A stretch of DNA of 64,000 bases from Vibrio hyugaensis (GTDB lineage Bacteria > Pseudomonadota > Gammaproteobacteria > Enterobacterales > Vibrionaceae), in contig NZ_CP025795.1 of assembly GCF_002906655.1 (NCBI RefSeq), positions 372,001 to 436,000 on the forward strand, read 5' to 3'. The translations under genes were made by a program, and so were the position numbers. Below, one piece after another: positions 35,768-45,343 of this stretch (positions within the stretch are counted from its first letter, which is position 1; the number at the start of each line of letters is the position of its first letter). The notes under the pieces are model-generated. The model made no database searches. It was not told where the DNA came from and saw nothing but the letters and a program-made list of their open reading frames with translations.

Positions 35768-36487
35768 TTAGAAATCGTAGGACAAACCGATGGTCCAAAT
35801 ACTGTCGTTTTCGACGATGTTACTCATGGAGCTTGACGTCGATAGCTCGCCCTCATTGGTATTGAAATAGGTATATTTCAAGTAAGGTGTCCAGTCATCG
35901 ATTTTTGTCGACAGCACGAGTTCGTGCTCATTGGTGCGGTAGGCATCTTGGCTGAAGTAAAAATCACCACCAACATGCGTAAATCCTCCGTTAGAACCAT
36001 CACGATTTTCATGTGTGTACTGATAATCAAGTGCCCAGTTACCCATGGTTAGCCCTGTACCAAGGATAAGTTGATTGCTATTAATGGAGGTATCACTGAG
36101 TTGCTCTAGCGTTTGACTTGAGCGGTTGTATCCATAGCCAGCAAAGAGATTGAAATTGTCGGTTACTTGATAATCGATGGTTGCTTCTAGCAACATTTCT
36201 TCGCCCGTTTCCCACTTTCCGAGTTCACCGTATAAATTAAGCGTGAGTGATTCGCTGAGGGAGAAGTCATGCCCATAACCCGCAGCGAGCCATCCTTGGT
36301 CATCAAACCCAATGTACACTTGACCATTTTCGGAAGTGTTTATCGTAGCCCCGGCCTCGGTCGTATAAGTGCCTTGTTCGGCTGCGTTAGAAGCGATGTT
36401 TTGCTCGACATAGACCTGTGTCTTGTTGGCGAAAACAGAGGTGCTCACGCACGCTAATGTAAGGGGTAACATACGAAAATTTTTCAT
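35768..36487 (-). CDS. Small outer-membrane beta-barrel protein
   Basis: A 239-residue protein with a signal peptide (cleavage near VFA, residue 20), strong alternating beta strands and a terminal phenylalanine. It has the look of a ten-to-twelve-strand porin such as the KdgM/oligogalacturonate-porin group, but I cannot assign it to a family. It is upstream of a LysR gene on the same strand. Confidence 0.7.
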   Translation of the reverse strand: MKNFRMLPLTLACVSTSVFANKTQVYVEQNIASNAAEQGTYTTEAGATINTSENGQVYIGFDDQGWLAAGYGHDFSLSESLTLNLYGELGKWETGEEMLLEATIDYQVTDNFNLFAGYGYNRSSQTLEQLSDTSINSNQLILGTGLTMGNWALDYQYTHENRDGSNGGFTHVGGDFYFSQDAYRTNEHELVLSTKIDDWTPYLKYTYFNTNEGELSTSSSMSNIVENDSIWTIGLSYDF

Positions 36488-36593
36488 GGATATCTCCAGT
36501 TCATTGATATGAAAAACAAGTGCTGGAGATTATTTCTGAAACGGCTTTGCTGAAAAATAAAGCGAACTTAGGTTAAGGAATAAATTTGGTTAA

Positions 36594-37433
36594 TTAGTCG
36601 TGCTGTGGGATAGCGCGCTTGATGGCCTCACGTACATGGATGTGTTGCTCATCATCTCTGTAGCGACGGTGGTAAAGCATACGAAAGCGGATAGGACGCA
36701 ATTCAAGAGGAATAGGGTGAATATTCAACCCGAGCTTAGGGGCTAGTTTTTCGGCCAATGACTTGGTTGATGAAGCGATGTAATCGGTTGTACTTACAAG
36801 CATCAACATGCTGGATATTGAACTGGTCTCGATAACGACATTGCGTGGCTCAATAGGTTTATAGGAGAGAAAATCAATCGTGTTCATTTGTGAGCGTCTG
36901 ACTTTCAAAGCGATGTGTGCTTCTGCAAAGTATTGGTCGTAGTGTAAGGACTCGTGGATTCTCGGATGCCCTTGTCTCGTTAAGCAAACTGCTTCGTCTT
37001 CAAACAGGATCTCTTCAATCAATGAGTGACGTTTGTTGGATATCACATCAATGACCAGGTCGACTTTCTGTGTGGTAAGAGCATCAAAAAGCTGCTCTTC
37101 GTCTAGTGGCGCCTCAATAAAGCGTACGTTAGGTATCTCAGCCATGAATTGTATTAAGCTCTCTGTGCAATATACATTGAGCGTTTGTTTGTTCTGCTCG
37201 ATACCACTTAACACGGTAAGCGGATCTTCGATTTTATGTGCCAGTGATACAGCGGCCCCTGTTGGCGCAATTCCCCGGCCCTCACGTACAAACAAAGTCT
37301 TTCCAATAACGGCTTCTAGCCTTTTAATTGCAGAGCTCACCGCCGGCTGGGTTAGGTCGAGCTCCTCAGAAGCAACGGTAATCGAACGATGGTTATAGAC
37401 CGCCAAGAATGTCGTTAGTAGATTCAAGTCCAT
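36594..37433 (-). CDS. LysR-type transcriptional regulator
   Basis: A 279-residue LTTR with its helix-turn-helix at residues 1-60 (MDLNLLTTFLAVYNHRSITVASEELDLTQPAVS) and an effector domain after it. I set the start at 37433, where homology begins and AGGAAAACAC is correctly spaced; the longer frame adds residues before it. It is 106 bases downstream in sequence from the barrel gene and divergent from the quinol monooxygenase gene, so it may control either. Confidence 0.87.
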   Translation of the reverse strand: MDLNLLTTFLAVYNHRSITVASEELDLTQPAVSSAIKRLEAVIGKTLFVREGRGIAPTGAAVSLAHKIEDPLTVLSGIEQNKQTLNVYCTESLIQFMAEIPNVRFIEAPLDEEQLFDALTTQKVDLVIDVISNKRHSLIEEILFEDEAVCLTRQGHPRIHESLHYDQYFAEAHIALKVRRSQMNTIDFLSYKPIEPRNVVIETSSISSMLMLVSTTDYIASSTKSLAEKLAPKLGLNIHPIPLELRPIRFRMLYHRRYRDDEQHIHVREAIKRAIPQHD

Positions 37434-37698
37434 GTGTTTTCCTACCCTGAAATCACCGTAGTGCGAGATCATGTTCGCCTAGTTTATTTTAATGTACCCG
37501 AATAATGGCAATGGGTTATTGGATGATACAGGCTTTGGGAATACGGTCACAATCGTGAGCTTAGATGTTGATGGTTGTCTGTACTTGAACGCCTATTTTC
37601 AAATTTATTTTGAAGATGTTTTTAGCTTAGGGTGATTTTTCTCTGTTCGTTGAGCGTTTAAATTGTTGGGATACAACAGTATTCACAGAGGTTTAGAG

Positions 37699-37989
37699 AT
37701 GATCCACTTAGTTGCAGAAATTAAAGCGTACCCAGATAGTATCGACAACGTAACCAACTTACTTTCTGGTCTACTAGAACCTTCTCGTGAAGAAGAGGGT
37801 TGTTGCCAATACGAACTGTATTTGGATCAAAAGATCGAAGGCTTGTTTATGTTCCAAGAAATTTGGGCATCGCAAGAAGCGTTAGATAAGCACCTACAAA
37901 GCCCACATATCGCACAGTTTATCTCGACGCTAGAAGATAACGACTGGGTTGAATATTCTCAGATTCGCCCAATGACGTTTGTCGGTTAA
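37699..37989 (+). CDS. Antibiotic-biosynthesis-monooxygenase-like small enzyme
   Basis: A 96-residue ABM-fold protein, shown by the start MIHLVAEIKAYPDSI, EPSREEEGCCQYELYLDQ near residue 33 and FMFQEIWASQEALDKHLQSPHI near residue 52. Relatives oxidise quinols or aromatic metabolites without a cofactor. ATG 37699 has AGAGG nearby; the earlier TTG at 37663 has no site. Its stop overlaps the stop of the convergent LysR gene. Confidence 0.85.
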   Translation: MIHLVAEIKAYPDSIDNVTNLLSGLLEPSREEEGCCQYELYLDQKIEGLFMFQEIWASQEALDKHLQSPHIAQFISTLEDNDWVEYSQIRPMTFVG

Positions 37990-38915
37990 GCTTCCGAGCG
38001 GAATGTTGCCAGTACTTTTTTACGTTGCTGGCAGCATTTTTCGTGAATGAATTCGCGGAAGGTGCGAATGGTCGGTGTCAATAAACGGCGGTCAGCACAT
38101 ACCATGTAAAGTGGTACAGGGCCGCAATCCCACTCGGGTAACACTCGTACCAATCTTCCCTCAATTAAATCTTGGCTGATGTCCATCAGTGACTTGTTGG
38201 CGATGCCTTTGCCTTTAATCGCTAATCGATGCGATAAGTCACTGTCGTTGCTTAATAGCTTGCCACTCACGACTACTTGTTCGGTGTCGCCCTCACGAGT
38301 CAGCGTCCATTTGTTGTACACCGAATCGGCGACCATATAACACAAGCAGTTGTGTTGGTTAAGATCTTCCGGTTTGTTCAGCACTGGATTATTCACGACG
38401 TATTCTGGAGAGGCACACAGAATGCGTTCATTTGCACCACACAATGCCAACACAACAAGGTTGGAGTCCGCTGGTTCACCGTAACGAATCGCAATGTCTA
38501 CTGGTTGGGTGTACATGTCGGTGAGGCTGTCAGAAAGCTCAAGTTTGATAGTCACATTAGGGTAAATATCGATGAATTCATCCACCCAATCTAGGAGCAT
38601 GTTACGCCCAAAATCGGATGGCGCAGTGATGTGCAGTTGACCTGATAGCTCGCCACGTGCGCTAGAAATTTGGTCCAAGCCTTCTTGCAGTGTCGCTAAT
38701 GCCTGGGTGGTTTTATCCAAAAACAGTTCGCCTTCCGAGGTTAAACGTAAGCTGCGCGTTGAGCGAACGAAAAGCGGAAACCCAATTTGTCCTTCAAGAC
38801 GTTTGATCGATGCGCTGATGGCAGCAGGTGTCATGTCCATGCTGTTAGCGGCTTTTGAAAAACTGCCTTGGCGTGCAGTTTCGACAAAGATATTGAGATC
38901 GTTGAGGGCTTTCAT
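37986..38915 (-). CDS. LysR-type transcriptional regulator
   Basis: A 309-residue LTTR. The N-terminal domain starts at MKALNDLNIFVETARQGSFSKAANSMDMTPAAISA, and the remainder is the effector domain. I set the start at 38915, since the extra 22 residues in the longer frame lie outside the domain. It is convergent with the small monooxygenase gene and their stop codons overlap (37986-37989), so the regulator may not be its controller. Confidence 0.87.
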   Translation of the reverse strand: MKALNDLNIFVETARQGSFSKAANSMDMTPAAISASIKRLEGQIGFPLFVRSTRSLRLTSEGELFLDKTTQALATLQEGLDQISSARGELSGQLHITAPSDFGRNMLLDWVDEFIDIYPNVTIKLELSDSLTDMYTQPVDIAIRYGEPADSNLVVLALCGANERILCASPEYVVNNPVLNKPEDLNQHNCLCYMVADSVYNKWTLTREGDTEQVVVSGKLLSNDSDLSHRLAIKGKGIANKSLMDISQDLIEGRLVRVLPEWDCGPVPLYMVCADRRLLTPTIRTFREFIHEKCCQQRKKVLATFRSEA

Positions 38916-39064
38916 AGTGAAAAGGGCTTTTTTGAAGTTTGAGCTACTATAGGGGAGATGCGCAGAGTAATTCAATGCCAAACCGTAATAACATTAGGTT
39001 ACGTGCTGGGTTTGAGTTAGATTAGCCCGCAATGCATTAGAGAAATCAATACTGGATCAAAACC

Positions 39065-39283
39065 ATGAGCAATCAACAACCGAATAACCCATTGCACGGG
39101 TTGAGTTTAGAGAAAATCCTTACCCGCTTAGTGGAACATTTTGGATGGAAAGGAATGCATGAACGTGTTCGTGTTAATTGTTTTCAGAAAGATCCGTCGA
39201 TCAAATCGTCTTTGAAGTTCCTACGTAAAACGCAATGGGCACGAGACAAAGTGGAAGCGTTGTATATTGAGACGTTCTGTTAA
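39065..39283 (+). CDS. VF530 family DNA-binding protein (DUF2132)
   Basis: A 72-residue protein matching the VF530/DUF2132 pattern: [55 protein letters not shown]. The family is a small helical DNA-binding fold of unknown role. It is a single gene before the repeat-rich gap. Confidence 0.92.
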   Translation: MSNQQPNNPLHGLSLEKILTRLVEHFGWKGMHERVRVNCFQKDPSIKSSLKFLRKTQWARDKVEALYIETFC

Positions 39284-39308
39284 TTGGATTTGGTGAATGT
39301 CTAAAAGA

Positions 39309-39561
39309 GAGATTCCGGATGGCTCGCTTAGGCTCGTCCGGAATGACGCCTGAGATGGTATTGTAGAGCTAGTACCAAACGAGAATCTACTCTCAGATTA
39401 TATTGAGTTTATTCATCGCTCTATGGTCTGCAGCAAGCTGTAAGTAGATTCTTAGTCTCGCCTTGTCTCGCTAGAATGAAGCAGGTTTTCTTATCGCGTG
39501 GGCTGGAAGAGTACCTCTGCGTAATTCCCGATAGCGACGAAGGAGCGTAGTCGGGAATCTC
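39309..39561. repeat. Nested inverted-repeat element in the VF530/thioesterase gap
   Basis: The outer ends, GAGATTCCGGA (39309-39319) and TCGGGAATCTC (39551-39561), are inverted with one mismatch. Inside are two local palindromes, ATTCCGGA/TCCGGAAT (39312-39319 with 39337-39344) and ATTCCCGA/TCGGGAAT (39524-39531 with 39551-39558), plus AGAATCTACT/AGTAGATTCT (39382-39391 with 39443-39452). The arrangement is like a non-coding MITE or a Vibrio structured repeat. No open frame lies inside. Confidence 0.6.
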
Positions 39562-39591
39562 GACTCTAATCCCTCGCTTCTCGCCTATTTG

Positions 39592-40044
39592 CTATTCCAA
39601 ATTATGCGTACTGCCCACCGTTCCTTCTAACTCTAAAATCGATTGGCGCACGTGGTCGGGAATCGCGGCTTTCACGTTGTTCTTAAAATCAAACATCACA
39701 CCGGTTGCTGTTGCGATGGTCACAATCTTGCCCCACTTTTTGCTCAGCACTTGGTACTCCATCGTCATGCGGTCTTCTTGCATGTCGATAACACGCGAGC
39801 CAATCAGGAGTGTATCTGGAAACGTGACTGGCAGTTTGTAGCGGCATTGGGTTTCACTCAGCACCGGACCGATGTGAGACGTCTGCAAATCAACTAACAG
39901 ATTAATCTTGTTGAAGTAGTCCAAACGTGCGGTCTCGAAGTACCGAAAGTACACGGTATTATTGACGTGTTGTAGGGCATCCATTTCTCCCCAAGCCACT
40001 TTGATTTCGGTGATCACAGAGAAGTCTTTTAATAGTGTATCCAT
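39592..40044 (-). CDS. Acyl-CoA thioesterase, hotdog fold
   Basis: A 150-residue thioesterase of the YbgC/4HBT type, shown by VAWGEMDALQHVNNTVYFRYFETARLDYF near residue 15, where the D and H-N-N residues are characteristic. It hydrolyses acyl-CoA or acyl-carrier thioesters in the cytosol. I chose ATG 40044 because AAGGA precedes it; the longer frame has no site. Confidence 0.9.
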   Translation of the reverse strand: MDTLLKDFSVITEIKVAWGEMDALQHVNNTVYFRYFETARLDYFNKINLLVDLQTSHIGPVLSETQCRYKLPVTFPDTLLIGSRVIDMQEDRMTMEYQVLSKKWGKIVTIATATGVMFDFKNNVKAAIPDHVRQSILELEGTVGSTHNLE

Positions 40045-40253
40045 TGCTCTTGTTCCTTTTTCCTCGATGTTGCCGCAATTTGCTAAGCGACTTATCATTT
40101 TGAGTATTTATTCTAGATGGAACTGATTAAAATGTAATAAGATTGTATTTAAATTGTAAAATAAAATGGATGCTTATTTTTGTAAACTAAAAACTTTACA
40201 TAGTCAGTTGTGAGGCGTAGGTTTAAGTAAGCGTAACCAAAAGGAGATGTCCA

Positions 40254-41018
40254 ATGACTGAACTGAAAGGTTTCAATCTTGCCTTGGTAGAAAAGCGAAT
40301 CGATTGGACAGGAGAACTGTTCAGTTTAAGAGTTTCCGGCGCACCGCTCTCCTTCAAAGCCGGACAATTTACCAAACTCGCGTTGCTCGACGAGCAGGGC
40401 AACCCAATCAGTCGTGCTTACTCGGTGGTGAATGCTCCCAGCGAACAGTTTGAATGGCTCGAATTCTTAATCGTTGCCAACCCCGAAGGGCAATTAACTC
40501 CTAAACTGCAACAGCTCAAGACAGGTGAGTCTATTTATGTCGGTGAGACTGCTCACGGTGACTTAATTCACGATACCATTCCCAAACAAGCTAATGATTT
40601 GTGGTTACTTTCAACCGGTACTGGCATTGGTCCATTTCTCTCTTTGTTAGACAATATCAACTTGCTGCCACACAGTGACCATATTGTGCTGGTACATGGT
40701 GTTCGCTACGAAAAAGACTTGGTTTACCAATACCTAATCGAGCAGCTTCAACAACGATACGAAGGTCGCTTGCGTTATGTTCCTATTGTCAGCCGAGAAA
40801 GTATTCCCGGTAAACTACAAGGTCGTATTCCAGAGTTGATTGCTTCGGGAGAGCTGGTCAATCGCGCAGACTTACCTTTTTCTAAAGAAAGCAGTTTTGT
40901 CATGATGTGTGGTAACCCAGAAATGATCAAAGACACCTCTCCAGTGCTGCAAGAGTTAGGTTTAGAGAAGTATCGTAGCCGAACCGGTGGCAATATTATT
41001 TACGAGAGGTATTGGTAA
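40254..41018 (+). CDS. fpr: Ferredoxin/flavodoxin NADP+ reductase
   Basis: A 254-residue flavoprotein. The FAD motif RAYSVVNAP lies near residue 47 and the NADP motif STGTGIGPFLSLL near residue 121; CGNPEM lies near residue 218, and the end is the aromatic (YERYW) that stacks on FAD. It passes electrons between NADPH and ferredoxin or flavodoxin. A good AAGGAGA site precedes the ATG. Confidence 0.92.
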   Translation: MTELKGFNLALVEKRIDWTGELFSLRVSGAPLSFKAGQFTKLALLDEQGNPISRAYSVVNAPSEQFEWLEFLIVANPEGQLTPKLQQLKTGESIYVGETAHGDLIHDTIPKQANDLWLLSTGTGIGPFLSLLDNINLLPHSDHIVLVHGVRYEKDLVYQYLIEQLQQRYEGRLRYVPIVSRESIPGKLQGRIPELIASGELVNRADLPFSKESSFVMMCGNPEMIKDTSPVLQELGLEKYRSRTGGNIIYERYW

Positions 41019-41137
41019 GTGTTGATCAATTTTTAGACCATCTCACTTCTGAGAGAGAGTCACAAATATAACTTCTCTGAATTGAGTACGCTTACCCTCA
41101 TCCCTAGAATGCATCAGCTTGCATTTAAGGAGAAAGC

Positions 41138-41581
41138 ATGTGGTGCTCAATTGCCAGTAAAAAGCGCAGATTTATTGGTGGGCTGATTGATTTCATGATC
41201 GTGACGGGGATAGTGCTGCTTATTGCCTTAACGATCAATTCACTTATCAACGGTTTCGAGCTTTCTCTCCATGAAAACCTCCAGCTCGTCAATGAGACGA
41301 AAGCAAACTATATCTTGACGATTCCGATGTTGATGCTAGTGAATTGGAATCTGTTGCGTGAAGGCCAGACTATCGGCATGCGTTTAGTCGGCATTAAAGT
41401 GGTGATGAAGAATGGCCATGACACGACTAAAGTGGTCGCCTCACTGCGACTGTGCATAAGCTACTCAATTGAAATGCTTATCCCGTTTACACCGTTGATG
41501 AACATCACTTTGTTTTTCTTCCATCCTAAACGACGCTTACTGCATGACATGCTCTCTGGCACTAAAGTAGTAAATTGCTAA
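41138..41581 (+). CDS. RDD family membrane protein
   Basis: A 147-residue membrane protein with helices near residues 14-33, 52-70 and 105-125. KRRFIGGLIDFMIV (residue 9) and GQTIGMRLVGIKVV (residue 78), with the final HPKRRLLHDMLSGTKVV, are the RDD-family landmarks. The family is of unclear function. TTAAGGAG lies just before the ATG. Confidence 0.85.
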   Translation: MWCSIASKKRRFIGGLIDFMIVTGIVLLIALTINSLINGFELSLHENLQLVNETKANYILTIPMLMLVNWNLLREGQTIGMRLVGIKVVMKNGHDTTKVVASLRLCISYSIEMLIPFTPLMNITLFFFHPKRRLLHDMLSGTKVVNC

Positions 41582-41706
41582 GTCGCTCGCTGATTCGGTT
41601 TTGAATCGTTTGTTTTATTCAGAGTTGCGAGCGACTCGTCTTTCCATAACCCTCCTCCAGCGGCTACACTTTCTTCAGATATAAATTCAATAGCTTAGGA
41701 TCAAGG

Positions 41707-42543
41707 ATGATGAACAAAGCTGGTTGGGCGGTCTGTCTCGCGGCACTTTTCTCATCGGCTGCTTGTGCAGGTGAGTGGGAGATTGAAGCGGGTGGATTTT
41801 TCTCCCGAACCGATACCAAACTCAACGCTTACGACCCTTACCTCGACCAAATACGCACCATCGATTTTGAATCGGATCTCGATTTGAAAGAGTTTACTGT
41901 GCTGCCGTACGTGGAAATTGAGTATTACTTTAACCCCAAACACAGTGTGTATGTGGATTGGCGTAGCCTACACCGAGAAGCAACGCGCACCGCAGTGACC
42001 AAGCCTTTTGAGGTGACGATAGATGGTACGACGTACGCGGTTCAGGCAGGTTCCAAGCTTACAACAGAGTTGAATATCGATATTGCACGTTTAGGTTATG
42101 GCTATCAATTCTATACCAGCGATAAATGGGCGGTGGATGTATTAGCTGGTTTGCATGTGATGTGGTTGTCATTAGGTTTAGATGGAAAGCTTGGTGCAAA
42201 AGTAAGCGGGGTGGATGAGGTTCCCGTCATGTTTGTCGATGATGCTGTGTTGAGCGACGTGACTGCGCCTTTGCCTGATTTAGGGATTCGAGCGGAATAT
42301 TCACTGACGCCAGATTGGATTTTGAAGAGCCACGCGCAGGTGTTCTATCTAGCGGTGGATGATATTGAAGGTTACTTGCTGGAAGTCGATTTTGGCGCTA
42401 AGTACTTATTCACTGATCAATTTAGTATGACAGGGTCATTCAACTATTACGAAGTCGGTGTGGATTACGAAAGCGAGAATACCGCGCTGGATGTAACGTA
42501 TCGGTTTTATGGTCCGATGCTGACAATGGCGTATAAGTTCTGA
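41707..42543 (+). CDS. Outer-membrane beta-barrel protein of unknown function
   Basis: A 278-residue protein with a signal peptide (cleavage near ACA, residue 21) and alternating strands to a terminal phenylalanine (MAYKF), as in outer-membrane barrels. Acidic residues are frequent in the predicted loops. I do not recognise the family. A terminator follows. Confidence 0.72.
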   Translation: MMNKAGWAVCLAALFSSAACAGEWEIEAGGFFSRTDTKLNAYDPYLDQIRTIDFESDLDLKEFTVLPYVEIEYYFNPKHSVYVDWRSLHREATRTAVTKPFEVTIDGTTYAVQAGSKLTTELNIDIARLGYGYQFYTSDKWAVDVLAGLHVMWLSLGLDGKLGAKVSGVDEVPVMFVDDAVLSDVTAPLPDLGIRAEYSLTPDWILKSHAQVFYLAVDDIEGYLLEVDFGAKYLFTDQFSMTGSFNYYEVGVDYESENTALDVTYRFYGPMLTMAYKF

Positions 42544-42548
42544 ACAAA

Positions 42549-42572
42549 AAAGCCACAACGATGTGTGGCTTT
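42549..42572. terminator. Terminator after the 278-residue barrel gene
   Basis: AAAGCCACA (42549-42557) pairs with TGTGGCTTT (42564-42572). It lies between the convergent barrel and DUF2057 genes and can serve both. Confidence 0.8.
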
Positions 42573-42634
42573 AACATTGAGTGGTTCTTTAAAGCAACTT
42601 GCCGATGAGCTTTTTGCTTATTCAAGCAGGCTTA

Positions 42635-43303
42635 TTAGTTGTTGATGTACTCTTTAAAGCGCGCTTGTGTTTCTGCGTCCGCTTTTTGGTACCAGAAATG
42701 CAGCATCTCTTCAGCCGTTGAATCTGCTTTCATTGTCGCAGGCTTAGTTTGCTTCATGTCTGCTGGGATTTTTGCAGGAAGAGTTACTGGTTGAACAGCC
42801 GCTACAGTCGCAACACCAATAGCCGCTGCACCACCAGCTTTGTTGTAATCTTCCACTTCACGAACGTAGTCGCGGCCGATTTGCATGCCAGGCTTCATTA
42901 GTTTGTCTTGCTCTACTGCGATCGCGTTGCCAGAACCATCAACCAGTTTCCAATCTAGATCTTTGATTTTATTTTCGGCTTCACGAAGGTCACGGTATTC
43001 CGGCAGTTGTAGCGTCAGTTCTGCATCTGTCGCATCGAAACGAGTTACGATCACGTCACTCTCAACGCTTAGGCGGTCATTACCTTGGCTGAAGTATGGC
43101 GCGTAACGGAAAACAACTTGGTTTACTCCGTCAGGTAGAGTGAAGCTCTTTTCAGAAGCGAAGAAGCCACCAGATAGTTTTACTTTTTCGCCGTTTGCTG
43201 CCAAAACTGAAACGTCGTCAGGAACACTTACGGTTACGTCGGCGAATGCCATTCCGCTCATTGTAAGAGCAAGCGCGCAAGTTAAAGGCTTGATCAATTT
43301 CAT
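42635..43303 (-). CDS. DUF2057 (YccT-like) exported protein
   Basis: A 222-residue protein with a signal peptide (cleavage near AFA, residue 20). VSVPDDVSVLAANGEKVKLSGGFFASEKSFTLPDG and the NQVVFRYAPYF strand fit DUF2057. ATG 43303 has AGGAT upstream; the longer frame lacks one. Function is not known. Confidence 0.85.
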   Translation of the reverse strand: MKLIKPLTCALALTMSGMAFADVTVSVPDDVSVLAANGEKVKLSGGFFASEKSFTLPDGVNQVVFRYAPYFSQGNDRLSVESDVIVTRFDATDAELTLQLPEYRDLREAENKIKDLDWKLVDGSGNAIAVEQDKLMKPGMQIGRDYVREVEDYNKAGGAAAIGVATVAAVQPVTLPAKIPADMKQTKPATMKADSTAEEMLHFWYQKADAETQARFKEYINN

Positions 43304-43452
43304 TGTTTTTATCCTAAGCACTGTCATTTGTGGTCACCGAGAGTGCATCGTAAAGTGCTTTATTGCAACTCTCGAATGTAAGAAGTATGAAAATTTAACA
43401 AGAACGTCATTTTAATCTTATTCGGGTCGATGAAACTGTGAGCCAAATAGCT

Positions 43453-43476
43453 CAAACCGCTGCAAGCAGCGGTTTG
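43453..43476 (-). terminator. Terminator after the AI-2E family gene
   Basis: CAAACCGCTG (43453-43462) pairs perfectly with CAGCGGTTTG (43467-43476) over a four-base loop. The T-run after it on the minus strand is weak, so termination may be partial. Confidence 0.6.
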
Positions 43477-43494
43477 TTTCAATTGATAGAACAA

Positions 43495-44646
43495 TTAGAT
43501 ACCAGCGCCATCTCCGGCTTCGCTCTGTTCTGTTACTTGTTCGGAATGATCCTCTAAAGCTTCTTGTTGCTGCTGCGCTTTTTCAATGCTCAACCACCAA
43601 ACGAACAGTTCATACCAAATCGCTAAAATAACCGCACCTAAGAACAGACCAACAATGCCGTAGAACAACATACCGCCGATAGCACCAAGGAGAATCACTG
43701 GCATTGGTACATCAACGCCGCGACCCATTAACATTGGTTTGAATAGGTTTTCAGACAATGCCGCAACTACAACCCAAACAGTAAACATTGTTGCTGTGCT
43801 TGTGTCTTGCGTCATGTACATGTAACCGATAACTGGCAGAACCGCTAGTAGCGCAGGTAGCTGTGCGATACACAGAATCATCAATACTAGAGTCAGTAAG
43901 CCCGCAGCCGGTACGCCAAAGATGAAGAAGCCAGCGCCAATCAATAGTGCTTGAATGGCTGCCACACCAACGACGCCAAGCAGAACACTCTTGATGGTTG
44001 CAGCAATAAGTGTTGTCCAGCTTTTCGCATTTTCACCAGCAGTACGAACCGCAATGGTTTGCAGCCCAGATGCTAGAGACTCAGAGTAAGTCATAAAGCC
44101 AGCTGCAATCGCTAAAGAAATGATAGAAAGTAACAAGCTACCCAGCGCGCCACCGACCATACCAAGCAGAGAAGTCAGACCTGCCTTGATTTGTGGCATA
44201 AAGGTTTGGATTGCTTTTTCTAGGTTTGTTGCGAACAGTGTCCATACTTCGTAAAGCTTGTCACCGACCAGAGGCCAGTCCGCTACCGATGCTTTTGGAC
44301 CTGGGATTTTAATATCGCCACTTTGCAATACATCCAACGCATGTGTTGCACCATCTACAATAGAACCTGAAACCATCACTAGAGGCGTAACCAGTAGAGC
44401 GATACCCAGCAGGGCAATGGTGGTTGCCGCGAGACCACGTTTGCCACCGTACACTTTTGCCAGTTTCTTACAGATTGGCATCAGGGCGACGGCAATGATG
44501 GCACCCCATATCACCGGAAGGATGAAAGGTTTGATGATGTCGTATGTAAACATCAGCAAGATTAAGATCAAGCCGATTCGTATTGCCGATTCCACCATGT
44601 TACTGATGAAAAGCTTACTTTCAATTTTTACCGATTGTTTATCCAT
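43495..44646 (-). CDS. AI-2E family transporter
   Basis: A 383-residue membrane protein of the AI-2E (TqsA/YdiK/PerM) family. Its many helices include PFILPVIWGAIIAVALMPI near residue 36 and a long C-terminal transporter segment, GVDVPMPVILLGAIGGMLFYGIVGLFLGAVIL near residue 310. The family exports autoinducer-2 or exchanges ions; the substrate here is unknown. Its start lies inside the last codons of the ion-channel gene (eight-base overlap), so the two are coupled. Confidence 0.88.
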   Translation of the reverse strand: MDKQSVKIESKLFISNMVESAIRIGLILILLMFTYDIIKPFILPVIWGAIIAVALMPICKKLAKVYGGKRGLAATTIALLGIALLVTPLVMVSGSIVDGATHALDVLQSGDIKIPGPKASVADWPLVGDKLYEVWTLFATNLEKAIQTFMPQIKAGLTSLLGMVGGALGSLLLSIISLAIAAGFMTYSESLASGLQTIAVRTAGENAKSWTTLIAATIKSVLLGVVGVAAIQALLIGAGFFIFGVPAAGLLTLVLMILCIAQLPALLAVLPVIGYMYMTQDTSTATMFTVWVVVAALSENLFKPMLMGRGVDVPMPVILLGAIGGMLFYGIVGLFLGAVILAIWYELFVWWLSIEKAQQQQEALEDHSEQVTEQSEAGDGAGI

Positions 44647-45325
44647 TTTTGTTTACCTGATGTTCAATGTTGGAACTGACGAGACTTGAAACAACAATCG
44701 CCATATAAAACACGCCTACGATGGCCTCTAGATACACCACGACTTGCGCCAAGGGTGTTAGAGGGCTGATGTCGCCATAACCCAGAGTGGTTAGAGTGAC
44801 GAAACTGAAATACGCTGCGTTAGAGAAGTTTTGACCCCAAGAGATAGCTTCCATTCCGGTGAAAGCGTTTGGAGAGAATTCCAGCAGAATGAGGTAGGCA
44901 ATTGCCCACATCAAACCTAGCAGCAAGAAGAGTGCAACAGAGCCAATCACCTTGTTGGTGTTGACGTGCCCAGTGAAGAGAATCTGTCTTGCAATCGACT
45001 TAAATGTCCCAAAGAAGAAGGCGAAGGTTAGGGCGAGCATGACAACGTCCATTTCCTTTATACCTAGCACCGTTTTGATCACGCTGACCACAACCCATGT
45101 ACCTAATAAGGTGTATAGGAAGCGCGACCAATTCTTGTCAAAACGCAGGCTCGCCATACAAACGACGAAAGTTAGAATGGTGAAGCCTTGCAGAAGATGC
45201 TCCATCGCACCTTCCCCTACGACCTGAACAAATGCACCACCGATCAACAGGCCGATAAGAGCCAAAGTCAGGTAGAAGAAGTTGTTCTCTTCATTAATGT
45301 TTTTAAGTTTTTTTCCAATAGCCAT
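44639..45325 (-). CDS. Two-transmembrane-pore potassium channel-like protein
   Basis: A 228-residue protein with several N-terminal helices and a pore loop with the selectivity motif TLTTLGYGDISPLT near residue 178, flanked by helices as in potassium channels. It is located between the HlyD adaptor and the AI-2E gene in the same direction, 18 bases from the former and overlapping the latter by eight. The connection to the efflux system is by position only. Confidence 0.85.
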   Translation of the reverse strand: MAIGKKLKNINEENNFFYLTLALIGLLIGGAFVQVVGEGAMEHLLQGFTILTFVVCMASLRFDKNWSRFLYTLLGTWVVVSVIKTVLGIKEMDVVMLALTFAFFFGTFKSIARQILFTGHVNTNKVIGSVALFLLLGLMWAIAYLILLEFSPNAFTGMEAISWGQNFSNAAYFSFVTLTTLGYGDISPLTPLAQVVVYLEAIVGVFYMAIVVSSLVSSNIEHQVNKNG

Positions 45326-45343
45326 GGTTTGCCTGTTTAACTC

